The notes beneath the pieces are model-generated. The model was not told where the DNA came from. It did no database searches and saw only the letters and a program-made list of their open reading frames with translations. Shown here one piece after another: positions 9,831 to 22,586 of a DNA stretch of 64,000 nt. A program made the position numbers and the translations under genes. The DNA is from Hymenolepis diminuta (taxonomy: Eukaryota > Platyhelminthes > Cestoda > Cyclophyllidea > Hymenolepididae): NCBI GenBank assembly GCA_900708905.1, contig CAADRB010000008.1, forward strand, positions 100,412 through 164,411, written 5' to 3'. Position 1 is the stretch's first letter. Each line of letters begins with the position of its first letter.

Positions 9831-12495
9831 TTTAGAAATTAATTAGATTTTTCATATTAATTTAAGACAAAAGTTTTCAGACTTAAGAGTCCGGTTTTTC
9901 TATTTTTAACTTATGATCCCTTCTATGCAATAAAATTGTCAAAAAATACGCCAAGGTTGGAATGAAAATTTAGGTACGATTAATTAACCATGAATCTGAA
10001 GTTTGTTAATAAGTAGGCAATTTAAAAATGTGTTCAAATTCATTATAAATGAAATTTACTAACTGGATGTAAGCTCAAAATTTAATATTATCCAAAATAC
10101 GCTAATCCAAATCTGACCGGACAGAAGTAATAATAGGATTTGCAAAGGAAGAATACAGAGGCTATAATTACCAAAATCACTTTCAAGAGAATACAATTTT
10201 TGTAATTAATATTAATTAAGATTTCCCATCCCTCAATTAATTAAGTAAAATGGCAATAAATTAAACACCTAATTTTAAACAGCTTTTTGACATTTAATAC
10301 TTCAATTTCATAATTACTTCAAAATTTTATATTACTATGGGAAAAAGTGCCAAAATGCTAAAATATAGAAAAAGGGAAGTAAAAATTATCCAAAAAATAC
10401 CTACTGAATTCATCTAAGTCAACAGAAATTCATAATTGTTTTAGGACGTTAATCATCATTTTATGCAGAATAAATCTATGGTAATAATGATCAAAGACCT
10501 GTCTTAATATATACACTTTACTTCCTTGTTATCGTTGACAGAAGAAGGAAACTAAAATATGCTCTACTAAAGCACAGAAGATAAATTTTTCTTTGTAAAT
10601 TGTTTCTTTATTATGCTTTGCAGAAAGTACAAGATCGGTTGCTAAAAAATACAGTCAAACTCATAGTGATCTTTTCATTAATAATTTTCTTAAATCGTTT
10701 TTTATTCTTTATTCCACAAATCGAATTTAAATTTCATTTTCTTGGATTTTTTGCATTGATTATGAGAAGGAAATATTAATTTTCAGAATGTCTGTTTTTC
10801 TTTTTGGAAATTTTGCATTTTTTGGAATTTCGAAAAAGTAAACAGTTTGATGTTCAGAAAAGAAAAGCAAATAAATTTTTTTAAAAATCTCAAAATCACC
10901 ATCACTTTTTCATGCCTTTATGATAATTGATTACTTGAATTTAGAGAAGTTGAAATGATATTAATTATAATACAGCATTACTTGTGTCATTCATCGCGAA
11001 ATTACAAATTTTGAACTTTTAAATTTGACAGATCCGTCACAGCTGAATCACCTAAAAAGTTAATTCCCTTTTTTAAGTGTTTAAATTCCAAATTAAGGAA
11101 ATTTGCACAACAGAATTGCAGCGCAGCTCTGTATAGAAAAGTGAAACGCCTGTACGCTATCCACAGGAGCTTTGTGCTTCAGACGAAACGATCAGGTTAG
11201 AATTCAATTATTTAATTTTAAGAATCTCTAAGTCTTATAAAAGCCAAAGAATGTTTTAACGTCTTGAATTAATATGTTGCTCCAATATTGAGAAATACCT
11301 TAATGTCAGGACATCTTTGAGGGCCTTTTGAGACGAAAATTCACAAATACGTTCAGGAAAGCGTTTTCCCGCGCTCATTTTGGACAACAAGTGGCATTTT
11401 GGAGCCCCACTGGTGAGGTTATCACCCTCTGTGTTAGCCACACTTAATCGGTGAGGTTATCTATTTCACTCACTGGGTGTGTGGCGATAGGAATCCAACT
11501 CATGACTTCTGATATGGGAACTAATGTCTGAGATAATACGTTTATTGATGAGAAAGACATATTTAATTCCTTGCAGCGGCAAAAAATAACAGTATGTTAT
11601 TTTGACTTAAGCCTTAGACTAAAAACTTATAAATAAGTTTTCCCTACATCATTTCACATTTAAAATCCAGAAATTTTATGCATCCACCTTTCCGAATAAC
11701 AAAATTTTTACTAACCTTCTGCATAAAATAAACACAAATGTAAACACAAAATAATCCAACAAATTTGATCGGAATCGTGAGATGCCAAAGACTTCAGAAC
11801 TCTAATTAAAACAATTATTTGCTCTTAAAAACGAATTTAGTTCAGTTACTTCCCTGTCTTAGGATTCTATCAAAATGAATTATCTCATTGTCCTGGCACA
11901 TGGAAAACGTTTATCCTTTCAAATTGCAAAAAGGAAATTTTTCATAAAGCCATAATCAAATGCACTAACGGAAAATTTCAACTAATATTTTATAAATTAT
12001 GTTTTCTAAACAAAGATTTCCATTATTTTTTAACAATTTACAAATAGCTATGAATTTTTCACAGTTTAGGAATTCGTTTGCTTACTTAATTGTTGAGATA
12101 AATCCATTTTTTCTACATTTTTTCACAATTAGAACTCAATTATTTTGGTCATAAAATAAAATAATTATTTAGTTTTATATTTATACCTCTCCAGATTAGT
12201 TTTGGCAGAAACTTAACACTCTCAACTAAGAGTTCGGAGCTAATCTAAACCCTTTTATGACTTTATTAAAGTATACATAAAATAAATATAATTAACGAAA
12301 AATTTGAGTGAAAGCAAGCTATAAAAGGTTGTTTATTAGACATTAATTGCTAGTTGGAATTTTCAACTAAACAAAATTTAAAAAGTCGATGTACTCAATA
12401 AGGCTAAAGGAGTAAATCAAATGATTCATTATAATTTTCCATCAATAAGTTGCCTAACTGTTCTTTGAATGTTTGGAACAATTGAAAACGTGGAC
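9831..12495. other. large intron or upstream region, one unclassified GC-richer patch
   Basis: Mostly AT-rich and featureless. The patch at about 11110-11520 is richer in GC and carries a 61-codon minus-strand frame (11256..11441, beginning MANTEGDNLTSGAPKCHLLS) and a 12-bp direct repeat GGTGAGGTTATC (11412..11423 and 11450..11461). I do not recognise the frame; it may be part of a decayed mobile element. Confidence 0.4.
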
Positions 12496-12575
12496 CTGAC
12501 ACCATGGGAGAGGTTACACAACGCATGTAGTGTGCTGTTGTAAAATGGATGCATATGGGTGATAGATATGGCCAT
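12496..12575 (-). CDS. weak candidate for a further alternative first exon
   Basis: A long TATA element (12646..12655, reading TATATATATAAAG on the minus strand) is followed about 75 bases later by an ATG at 12575. That ATG opens a 26-codon frame (MAISITHMHPFYNSTLHALC...) reaching GTGTCAG|GTCCAC. This point is phase 2, as needed for the common PDE4-like exon. Against it, the intron side of the donor (GTCCAC) is poor, the start context is not strong, and the frame simply continues for another 20-odd codons if not spliced. A pyrimidine-rich stretch follows the TATA element. Candidate only. Confidence 0.2.
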
Positions 12576-12645
12576 CTGCACTGGCTGCAAGAAGTTGAAT
12601 GCGGTAGAAAGAGGGAGGGGGAGGTGACTGAAATTGCAACTGCTT

Positions 12646-12655
12646 TATATATATA
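12646..12655 (-). promoter_or_regulatory. TATA-like element
   Basis: A run of alternating TA followed on the minus strand by AAAGC. In such AT-rich DNA the motif alone is weak evidence; it is listed because of its spacing to the candidate first exon at 12575. Confidence 0.2.
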
Positions 12656-14448
12656 GTGAGTGTTTTTAATACTTGGACTTTGTAAGTCTGCTGATATCCG
12701 CACCAAATAGTATCAGTTAATAGGAAAACCACTACTCGGGAGAGTTAAATCCAAATTGTTTACAATATCCATCATCGAGGTCATCTCAATAGTTTTCAAA
12801 TATCAATATTCCACATTCCAATAGCCCATCAACACAATGAAGTTTCTGGTTATACGTATAGATACAGATTTTTATTTCTTACACAATTCGTCATTGATTA
12901 ACTTTTGGGTTAATTATCTCAAACTACATTTTAACATAAAAATGAGTGAAATCTAATCAATCTAGAGCATACCATAACTATACTTTTAAAAATAAATTAA
13001 CCACAATGTGTGAAATTCTTCTTTTTCAATTTAAAAAAAATTTCATTTTGATGCATTATATAGCAGAAATAAAAATGTAGTATTATTGCAAACACCAAAA
13101 AAGTATTAATATGTGATATTTAAATGAAGCTTATTTTACTACTTAAAATTGATAAATACGAAAATTGAAATAAAATATTTATTCCTTTCTTGTAAAATTG
13201 GTATTAACATAAAAATGTATTACATTGTAATCAATGGAGAATAACCATAAATTCAATTAAAATTTGAATTTCTCTCATGTTGCTGGCATTTCAAGTCAAA
13301 ATTATTGTCCAGTACCTCCTGTAAAATTGATTTTCCAAACAATTCAAGAGTCAAAAGGTCTTCGTCTTTTAGCAACATTAAGAGTTTCATTCTTGAAGAG
13401 TTTGTTTCAACTTTTTTCACTTAAGTACTTAAGCATAATTCACAATTATTTGACAAAATTGGGACAAATGTTGATAATAAGACTTTATACAATGGTTAGA
13501 GGTTCATTAGATATTATGAGAACAATTCCATTGAAGTAATGCAATTCAGGATGGCGCTATATCGCATTATAAATTTTTAATGCACCGAATAAACCTGCTT
13601 TGCTAATAAAATTCGTGACAATGGTATTAAGTGCTTTCTTGCTGAACATTTCATATCTAAAAATTCAAAACATTCGTTTAAATATTGTTAAGATCGCTGA
13701 CTGTAAGATGACACAAAAAAGCAAAGCTGTATGACCAACCAAAAGTTTAGAGTCAAAATAAAATATATTATGGTTGAAATAGTGATATCCATGGGTCTTA
13801 GTATCAAATAATTATATTCAAACATTATGGATTGAATAATACACATGAGAATTAGGACATTTCAGCGCTTCAAGAATATAACTAAGGTGAAACTGTTGAT
13901 AATTTGATTTCATCACTAAATTCTTCTTAATACCTTCAGTTGTTACGAACTTTATGACACTGCTTTGCTGTTCCAATTGTTTACGAAATTTCCTACTATG
14001 GATAGTAATAGTGATAATGAAAATCTGTAACTGGTCAATGAATGCTGGACGTCGCAAACAAGAACAGACTCAAGAAATAGGTGTCAAATGTTAAAATTTT
14101 GGTATTAGAGCATCAGACCTTGTTTTGTTGTTTGCAGCGTTTACATACGTTTCTAGGATTTAACACTACAATTAATTTTGCCCCGCTAAAAAAGTAAACT
14201 CGTTGTAGTGTCAATACGATCTAAACATTAATTAGCAATTTAGTGTGGATTTAACTTACGCTAATTTTGGTGCAATAAAAGTAAAAAAGGTATTCATTGC
14301 TTACATTTTTCATTTGAGGTTACAAATATGCAAATTCTGAAATTAATTACTTTCAAGGCACTTTGTTCTTGTCTTAGGATATTTACTAACATAATTCTTT
14401 TGTTCTATTTCACACTCAGCTCGTTCTCACCCTCCTTTTCTTCCACAG

Positions 14449-14507
14449 ATGACTAACATAACCTCTACTATGTTTTTAAAAGGTGCTTATTCTTTAGCAG
14501 GTTCCAC
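14449..14507 (+). CDS. candidate plus-strand mini-exon with strong splice sites
   Basis: The acceptor is near ideal: a long pyrimidine tract (ctcgttctcaccctcc... ttcttccacag). The donor TTCCAC|GTAAGT matches the full intron consensus. The 59-nt exon is open in only one frame, which begins with ATG and reads MTNITSTMFLKGAYSLAGS plus two bases (phase 2 out). It would belong to a gene on the strand opposite to the PDE4-like gene, nested in its intron; genes nested in dunce introns are known in Drosophila. No partner exon can be assigned with confidence, and the residues match no family I recognise. A non-coding RNA exon is also possible. Confidence 0.35.
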
Positions 14508-17500
14508 GTAAGTAGATTCTATTGAATTGTTATCCATTTAAATGATATCATTTACGAAATTCTAGAATAAAATACATAAATAAGATAAAATTATCTTGAT
14601 TTAACAATGATTAAATAAACAAATGAGGTTGTATTAGTGGTATATTTAACAATAATTGCAAAGAAACATTTAAGCCTGCATTTAAATATTATTAGGAAAA
14701 AATAGGCGTTTTTTTAATAATAAAATAGAAAATTTGATTATATATTAAATCATAATTAATAATAAACGGTTCACATTAGCCATTTTATTGTTACACCTCA
14801 AACAAATGGTAGCTCTGACATGTAATGATGATAATTTCAACATCGCTACTGAATAATTTTAAGTAGAATAATGTGTAAAAAAATGGAGCTAAATTAATTT
14901 CCGTATTTTCGCGCAAAATGAAAAATCGAGCTATGAAACTGGAAAGACAGCATATCAAACTAAATTAAAAATCTAGAAAAATAAAAAGTAATTAATCACT
15001 ACGAAAAACTAGTCACGCTTATTGTTGAATTACATTGAAATCTTCAACTTCTTCCCTTTAAATTTGTAAAAGGTGGTGGAAATACAGTAATTTTATTCTT
15101 TCTGACTTCATTAGCTGATATTACAAATCATTTATTAATTTTTTTGTCGTCTTTTCTTCTACTCTGCATGATTGTGTGTGGGACTCATTCTCTCGACCTT
15201 GAAGCGGTTTACCCCCTTCCACTGTTATAACAAAGCACCTACTTTCTGAATTCTGTTTCTCCATAGAAATGTCATTTAAATTTATCTAGTTAAGAACTTT
15301 CTATCTTTTCTCCCAAAAAATTATCTCCTCACTGTCTCCCATTCATTATTTTTCGTAAAAGAACTTGAAAGGGCACTTTCATATTTAGCATTCGCCACTC
15401 TCAGTTACAGCTTTCCTCACAAGAATCATAATTCGCATAAAAAATGAAAAATTAATCAATAATTATTTTGGTTGCAACATCTAACTGTAGGACATTTATT
15501 TTCACTTTGTTAAAGTGGTTTAAATTTGAAACATAAAATGTATTTTGAACTTATTTTCGCTGAGCCTAACGACCTTATTGTTTAGAACTTATAGAAATGA
15601 GCAAAGTGGAATATTGAGTTCCTTCGATAAACTTTTTACGAATAAAAAGTGCATTTTATACTTTGATATTTATCTGATCTAATTCTTCCCTTTTTGTAAA
15701 CCATGAAGGTGTTTTTTAATCCCAATTCGTTAATTATCTTAGTAATGAAAGCAGTCGGTTAGGGGCAGGTTTGGATAAATAGTAAATAAAAATAAGGAAT
15801 AAAATTAATGTTTGAGTAAACTATAATATCTAACAAATACAACTGAAGGGAACAAATTTCATAGAGTGTGACCAAGATTCACACTAGTTAACCTTTCAAT
15901 TACTATAATTGAATGAGGAGTTATTAACAGTTAATAAAAGGAGATCCAAAACATTCTATCCAATTTGTCATTCGTTAGTAGCTTAGAGTACAGCATATTA
16001 AATAGAATGCATTGAACTGACTTAGGCAAGACATTTTAACCAATGAGAGTTTAAGAATAAAACAAAAATTTCAAATACCAACAGAAAATCAATACGAATA
16101 CCTGCGAGGAAACTAAATAATTGATATTACCACACTAGAAGCTTATATTAATTTTTTGCATTAACACAAACAAATAATAAAATTAACTAGTTAGATAACC
16201 AGATCTTTTGCCCTTTCTACCTTACATGTACGGTTAAAACTTCATGTCATAGAAGGAATGCAACAAATGTCAATTGCAAAGTCAGCCAAGGTGAACTTGG
16301 GGGTCAGAATAACAAATTATTATCCATTGCCAAATATCAGGAATCTTAAAAAGATTAAACCGTTTAAATTGAATAAGCTGTTATTGTCCACCTAATTTCT
16401 TATTAATAAATAAATCCACTGCTTGGATAGAGCTCCCTCCTTCAAATATTACTTCTACAACCATACGAATGGAAATTGGTTTGTGGAGCGTAGGATTAGA
16501 AAAATGGAAACAAATGTAATCCACTGTTATCAAAAATTATTATCTTCAAGTTTAAAATGGGTGCCTTTGCAATTAAGCATTACCTGATGGGAATGCTTGC
16601 AAATGCTTAAGATATAAAATTCTTGTAAACAAAGCAACTTAAGTTATTTAGAAATCATTCTAATTTCACAATACATTCTAACTGAAGACTATCAAGTTAT
16701 TATCACTCACCTGTCTTGAAAACAAAGTTCTATCCCAACAATCTCAAAAATCTCACAAAAACCAGTACTCAAAGATAATAAGATTTCTCAAGACTTCGAA
16801 TTTTCTAATTCCCAAGAATAAGGTTATTTAAAATATCATGCAATACGTGGATTATTAAATGTTTAATATTAGAATGATAAAAAGGTATAAATTTTTCAAC
16901 ATTTTAAAATTCAAACAAACTTTTAAATTATACATTATAAAGTAAGTCGCAGAAGTTTGAAATGTTGGGTAGGAATCTATCATGTGAAAATTCATTTTTA
17001 AAACATGTGAGCAAAATGTATATTAATAGGATGCAATTTAATATTCATATGCATTTTCAATAAATATATTTTAATTTTTATATCATAAATCTCCTTCGTA
17101 GTCTAGTTTATTATGAATAGGGACCAACAGTAATACGGTGACAAGTAGGTTTCAACAGTTGGAGGTTACAAGTTTGGTGAGTATCGGCTCATAGTCATTA
17201 AAAATGACGAACTGCAAATTAAAGCATGAATCCCAAAGCACAAGAAATCATCATTCGTATGGCTAAATGCCGTATCCCATATATAAATATGTACTTATGC
17301 GAAGCTTATTAGCTAAAAAACCTTCTTGCCGAAAAATTGACCTTGGAACCACTCTCCAAACATTTTTGCGCTTCCGGTTGTGTGCTTCATATAAATATCC
17401 AAGCCCAATGATGTTTAATGATTTTAAAAAATTTTTACAAATGTAACCTTTAGAGTTTGACATTATAAATCAAAGCTGAAAAAGAATGTCAAAACACATG

Positions 17501-20500
17501 AAATACAATCATATAACCTAACAGAGCTCTTTCTTTAATGTATCATAGTTTGAAAGCCGCGTAGTCTGATGTCCAATTCGTGCTCTTGATACGATCGATA
17601 AATAAATGGGCTTATTTTTTTAAATATTCTAATTTGTTTAATAAAAGCAAACTTCAATAACACTTTACTCACCTAGATGACTAAATTCAAGAGCTTTAGG
17701 TTCCTTATTAATAAAAATTTTTCCACCTCCAGTCCTTTAGTTTAAAAAAAGAATCTATTTATTAAATTGCCTTTGAGTCGAACGGTTTCTAACGCTTTCA
17801 ATTAAGCATGCAGGATTGCATCTAATAGGACATTAGTCCAAAATATTTAAAAAATTGACCCAAGGTCGAATTTCAAAGACCTTGTGTATATAAAATATTG
17901 AATATTTTTGAAGAAATGGAAACTCTTAGCAGCTACTTTTTCTTACATTTCTAAACTATGACTTTACAAATATTTTATACAACGCAGTTTGGTATAAACA
18001 AAATATCCCTAGCTTACTGATCCCAAAGGAAATCGGAAACCCGTCTCAGTCGTAAAACGGCAATCAAATAGTCTGCTTAATATAGACGACAATAGTTATT
18101 CCTTTGGAATACAGAAATTTCAAGTAAGCAATTTTTTGTTATGGTGATATATAAAGAGAGTTTTTCTAGGTAAAAATACTTTTTTCAAACAGTTTACTAA
18201 TTTAATTGCCATTAAATTAAACACGAACGGGATAAGCGGTATAAACCGACATTACTTTGCAACATAGATGCATATTTAGGTAAATTAAAAAGAAGCATTT
18301 GCTCAGCAAAACATACTTTAATTTCATATTACCAAAATTGCGGTATATTTGTAGTTTAAAAACATTAAAGCAAGATAAAGGAATTTAATAATTTATTTAG
18401 TAAACATATAATTAATCTAAATAAAAAATTAGAAATAACTGTGTTGAGAACGAAGTTATAGAATTTTTAGGCTGAAAACGCACAAGCATTTTCAAATTAA
18501 AAAAATCCACAAGTTGGTGTAAATTGAAATAAAGTTTGACAACCTTACATCCTATTTCTTTGGCAGATGAATCTACTCTTTAATTTATAACATTCATTGA
18601 CAGACTTAAACTGCGTATCAGAATTTATTGTTCTCCGCATTAAAGAATACTTTCGGTAAAGACATTTTTTTAAAATCTTCATCCTGTATTTTCGTTTTTT
18701 TTATATTTTTGTATTTGTCAATAATGCTTTTCAAAACTATGACAAATCGTTTGATTTAGTTTAAAAACTCAAAAAAGAGATATTACATTGCATGTCAGTT
18801 TTCTACGAATACAAGTCATAAAATATTTTTGGAATCACATGCTCTCTTCGTAATTATTTTCTTATCCCAGTTTTCTTATAACAAAATTACAACATATGCA
18901 ACAATAGGGCTACATTTATAATGATTTTTAATTAAAAATAAAATAAAGCTATTTAATTTTCACCCATCTTTAAATTAGTTTCATATCAGCCAAACATTAT
19001 GATATTAAGCCAAGACATTAATAGAATGGTGTTTATAACAGTTGGCGACTGGTAAATATTCACAGAATAAAAGAGGTAAACACAAGTCATTATATAAGAG
19101 TCTTCAAATATTAAACCAAAATAAGTGAAGCTGATCGTATTGTCCAGCCTTTTGTCTATTCTTTTCCCAAAGATATTACGGGCATCGGAAAAGAGTGAGC
19201 TGAGTGATATCCTGAATTAGCTCTCACAGATTCATGATTGATAACCAGTTCTCGCTGCAAAATCTCTCAGAAAGTCACACAGTAAAGCCTAAATAAAAAA
19301 AAGTTTAACTCGGGGCAGCTAGTAAATATCTCACTTACACCGTTAAATCAATTCTTAACGTACCAATAAGAAAAGCGTATTCTAAATTTACTTTTAAATT
19401 AGAGGAAAATAAAATTTACGTACTCAGGTATTACATTTTCTGAAATATAAGATATATCATATACAAAGAAGGTCGAATTCTAACTATGGAAAATCGTCAT
19501 TAAATGAAATGCCAGTTTACGTTTGAAAGACTTGTGATTTAATATGCATTCAGATTCCAAATATAGGCAGAGGAATAAGGCAATTTATTGCAAAAGAATG
19601 ACACCAAAAGTGTATCATCACTTGTACCTCTGAAAAATTTAGGATTAGAGAAAAAACCTAAATTATCAAGAAAAAAATATATATTTTAGAGCAAAATTAA
19701 GAAACAAAGGTTGGTTTTACCTTCAAATAATGCTATTAAAAGAATTTGTCCTCTACATGACGCAGTACTTGAATAAACTTATTTTTTTTATCCTTTTTGA
19801 AATTCTTCACTGTATATCAAACGGTTATTTTTGCTAACTTCAAAGGTACAATGAACCTTGAAACATCCACTTTAATTCTATCGAGTACAAAGCACAACCA
19901 AAACATCTTGGACAGTTGTATTCTCGTCATTAGAGTCAACATAATAAAGCTTTGACTCCACCTCTTTCTATGGTTTTTATTTATATCAAAGTTCAAATAC
20001 ACCTTTGTCTCACTAATCTACTAACACGTGATTTTAAGAGACTTCGCGTACTCTTTTGATTGTTTAGTAAAACAAATATGACTCTGTCGTTAAGTATTTA
20101 GTGTTTAAAATGGCTTAATAGTCATATTTGCCTCTAATAATTGACGTAGAAAGACTGACGCACTGTTGATCTGTCCGTTAATAATTTAATAACGTGGATG
20201 TGAATTTACCTTGTAAACCCGGGATCAAGTCATAAAAGTTGATTATTTGAACAGAATTAATTATATTCCTAATGAGAAAATGGAATTAACAATAATGATT
20301 AAATCAAAATAAAGTAAAATCGATTTCAGCATATATTCCTATTGGACCTTAGTTCCCTCTCTTTATAGTTTTGCCCGTTCTTGCATTGTCATAATATTTA
20401 TTAGTACCATTATTATTATATTGCTAACCAAATAATTTTACTAATGGTAAATTAAAACAAAAGTGAAGCACTGGATCGCGTAATGTAGTTTCCTCAATGA

Positions 20501-22394
20501 AAACCTAATGCGTTAATATGAGTTAAAATTTCAAACAAACCCAATTTTTTGAATCTGTCAAAAATTGTAATTTTATTACTCTCATAAAATGCTATTTTTA
20601 TTTATAAATTTTAATGTTTTCACTTTTAATATTGCCATTTTATCATAAATCTGCATTTTTCTTCAAAGTGCTGAAAAAAGGTAGCTAAGTTGTTATATTC
20701 TCTTTAATAAAATTTCAGTTGTATTTGTTTAACGTTAACGGAGTTAGAGAGAAGAAACTGTTTTGATTGCTGAATTCATTTTACAAAACAAAATACCGTC
20801 AATTGTTGGCTTTCTAAAAGAAGTACTTTGCCATAAATGGAACTTTCTTATCAAAACTTTTAAGCTCGGTGGTTTGTGGCAAATCGCTTTCACTGTCACG
20901 AGCAAGCGACCCAGTGATTATGGAAATTCGACAGGATTAATTCATAAATATTTTGAACTTTCACACTTTTAGGTACGATTATACTTTGTAAATGAAATTT
21001 GGAAAGTAATATATAAAGGAACATATTCGTTATTATAATTTTTAATTTTCCACTTAACGATATTCAAAGAAATATTTTAAAAATTTAAAAATTAATACGC
21101 GTTGAGTGATAGACAGTCGATAGGAAAAATATCATTTTCCGTATCAGTAGCTTAGCTTTCATTTTCTTTTGTCTTAAGAAAATATTTCTTCAAAATTTAC
21201 ACATCTGTCTGTTCGAAGTGCATGGAAACTTTACATTTGCATATGGTTTCAGTGAAATATCTGCCAGTAAACTAATGCTCCAGTATCCACATTTGAACCA
21301 GAGTTTTATAACCACCTGAGGGAATTTATGTACCCATATATTTAAATATAGATATATGTTAGATATCGCAGCTATACAGAATGTGTTGTTTAAATAACAA
21401 CAAATTGAAAATTTCCAACACGGATAAAATACTTTAATGTCTAATACAAAACTTTCCACTAAATCACTCAGAAATTGAAATACACGGATTCAGACAGAGG
21501 TCCTTGTTCTATTATGATCAAGATCAAGCAGCCTGAACAAATACACAAATTATTAGGGTTTACTATGATTGATTTCGTGTATCGTTTGAAATTATTTAGT
21601 GAAGGCTGATATAAGTACAAAGAAATTTACAAATATTCCTAGGAGAACACGCCTTGAAGCATTTTTTACGAAGTAAGTCTTTAATGTTCAAAAGAAAATA
21701 CAAAATATTAAAAAAATTTCGATAAAAACAACCCATAAAACCCTGTTAGTCCATCTGTTATAAATTTGAAATATAAAATCTTATTTATCATGAGAAATAA
21801 AATTGAAAGATTTATTGTAATTATGATTTAATATATACACGCTCTTAATCCTGATTGAATAAATAAATGGGCAACATCTAAGGGAGGAAAATTATAAATT
21901 CTAGCTATAATTTTGTTATTATTATTTATTTAAGTGAAGCTTACAAATACTGTTGTGTGGCTGTCCAAAGAGACTTGCAGAGAAATTCAGATGAAAACTG
22001 AAGTATTTCAGTTGTTGTGAATTATTTAAATTACTGATTTATAATTACTATTTTGATTATCGAGGTATGAAATTGTTTAAGAATTGAAAAATTTGCGATC
22101 GTTAGCTGGAACAGTGTCATTATAAATATGTGTATTTTCCAGCAAGTACTCACATTTTGAGAAATTGACATCTGCACGTTGCTTAGCTATTGTTTATCCT
22201 TACAGTTTGATGAACTTTCCGCTCGTAATTAGGATTAATTTATGGCAAAATTTCAAAAAATAAATTTTTCAATTTAAAACCTGGATGGTTAGAATTTTAA
22301 AATTTAAGCATTTATTACTTGTAACTTTATATATGGAAGACATGTTTCAAAATTGAAAAAAAATAGTGAGAATAATTGAAAAATCAATACTTAC
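14508..22394. other. large intron region without recognised gene
   Basis: AT-rich throughout. On the minus strand there are two isolated strong donors, at 16711 (AAGACAG|GTGAGTGATA) and 17677 (CATCTAG|GTGAGTAAAG). The first closes a 26-codon open stretch without ATG in phase 2; the second has no open phase-2 frame. Otherwise I see only short ORFs with no recognisable content. Confidence 0.45.
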
Positions 22395-22465
22395 GGAAAA
22401 GGATCGGCAGAGCTCTGTCTTAAATAGAACATCACCGTTGGCGAACTTTTTTGATCATGACTCAT
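22395..22465 (-). CDS. PDE4: PDE4-like gene, alternative first coding exon B
   Basis: The ATG at 22465 starts 23 codons (MSHDQKSSPTVMFYLRQSSA then DPF) plus two bases, ending at TTTTCC|GTAAGTATT, an excellent donor. The end is phase 2, matching the acceptor of the common exon at 8503, and the joined frame is open. The frame is also open for 20 codons above the ATG, so an earlier non-ATG coding part is possible, but no ATG lies there. The peptide is short, hydrophilic and serine-rich, with a small aromatic patch (VMFYL), typical in size of isoform-specific PDE4 N-termini. The intron to the common exon would be about 13.9 kb. A TATA-like run lies about 115 bases upstream. Splicing to the common exon is inferred from phase and context. 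Confidence 0.5.
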
Positions 22466-22577
22466 ATTGATAAGAATTAGTCCAATAATGCAAAGAGAAT
22501 TTCCTCTTTGATCGAAATATACTTAATCGTTAATATTCTCTCGTGCGATTGTAATTACCGATTGTTGTGCAAATTGT

Positions 22578-22586
22578 TATATATAT
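22578..22586 (-). promoter_or_regulatory. TATA-like element upstream of first exon B
   Basis: TATATATAT lies about 115 bases upstream of the ATG of exon B on the minus strand. A start site about 30 bases downstream would leave a leader of roughly 80 bases. A CCAAT sequence (22482..22486, plus orientation) lies inside that would-be leader. Suggestive only in AT-rich DNA. Confidence 0.25.

Noticed and set aside
13264..13539. 91-codon plus-strand ORF
   Set aside because: Hydrophobic, low-complexity composition, no motif, no splice context.
17650..17690. Strong minus-strand donor CATCTAG|GTGAGT
   Set aside because: The phase-2 frame has a stop three codons before it; no coding exon fits.
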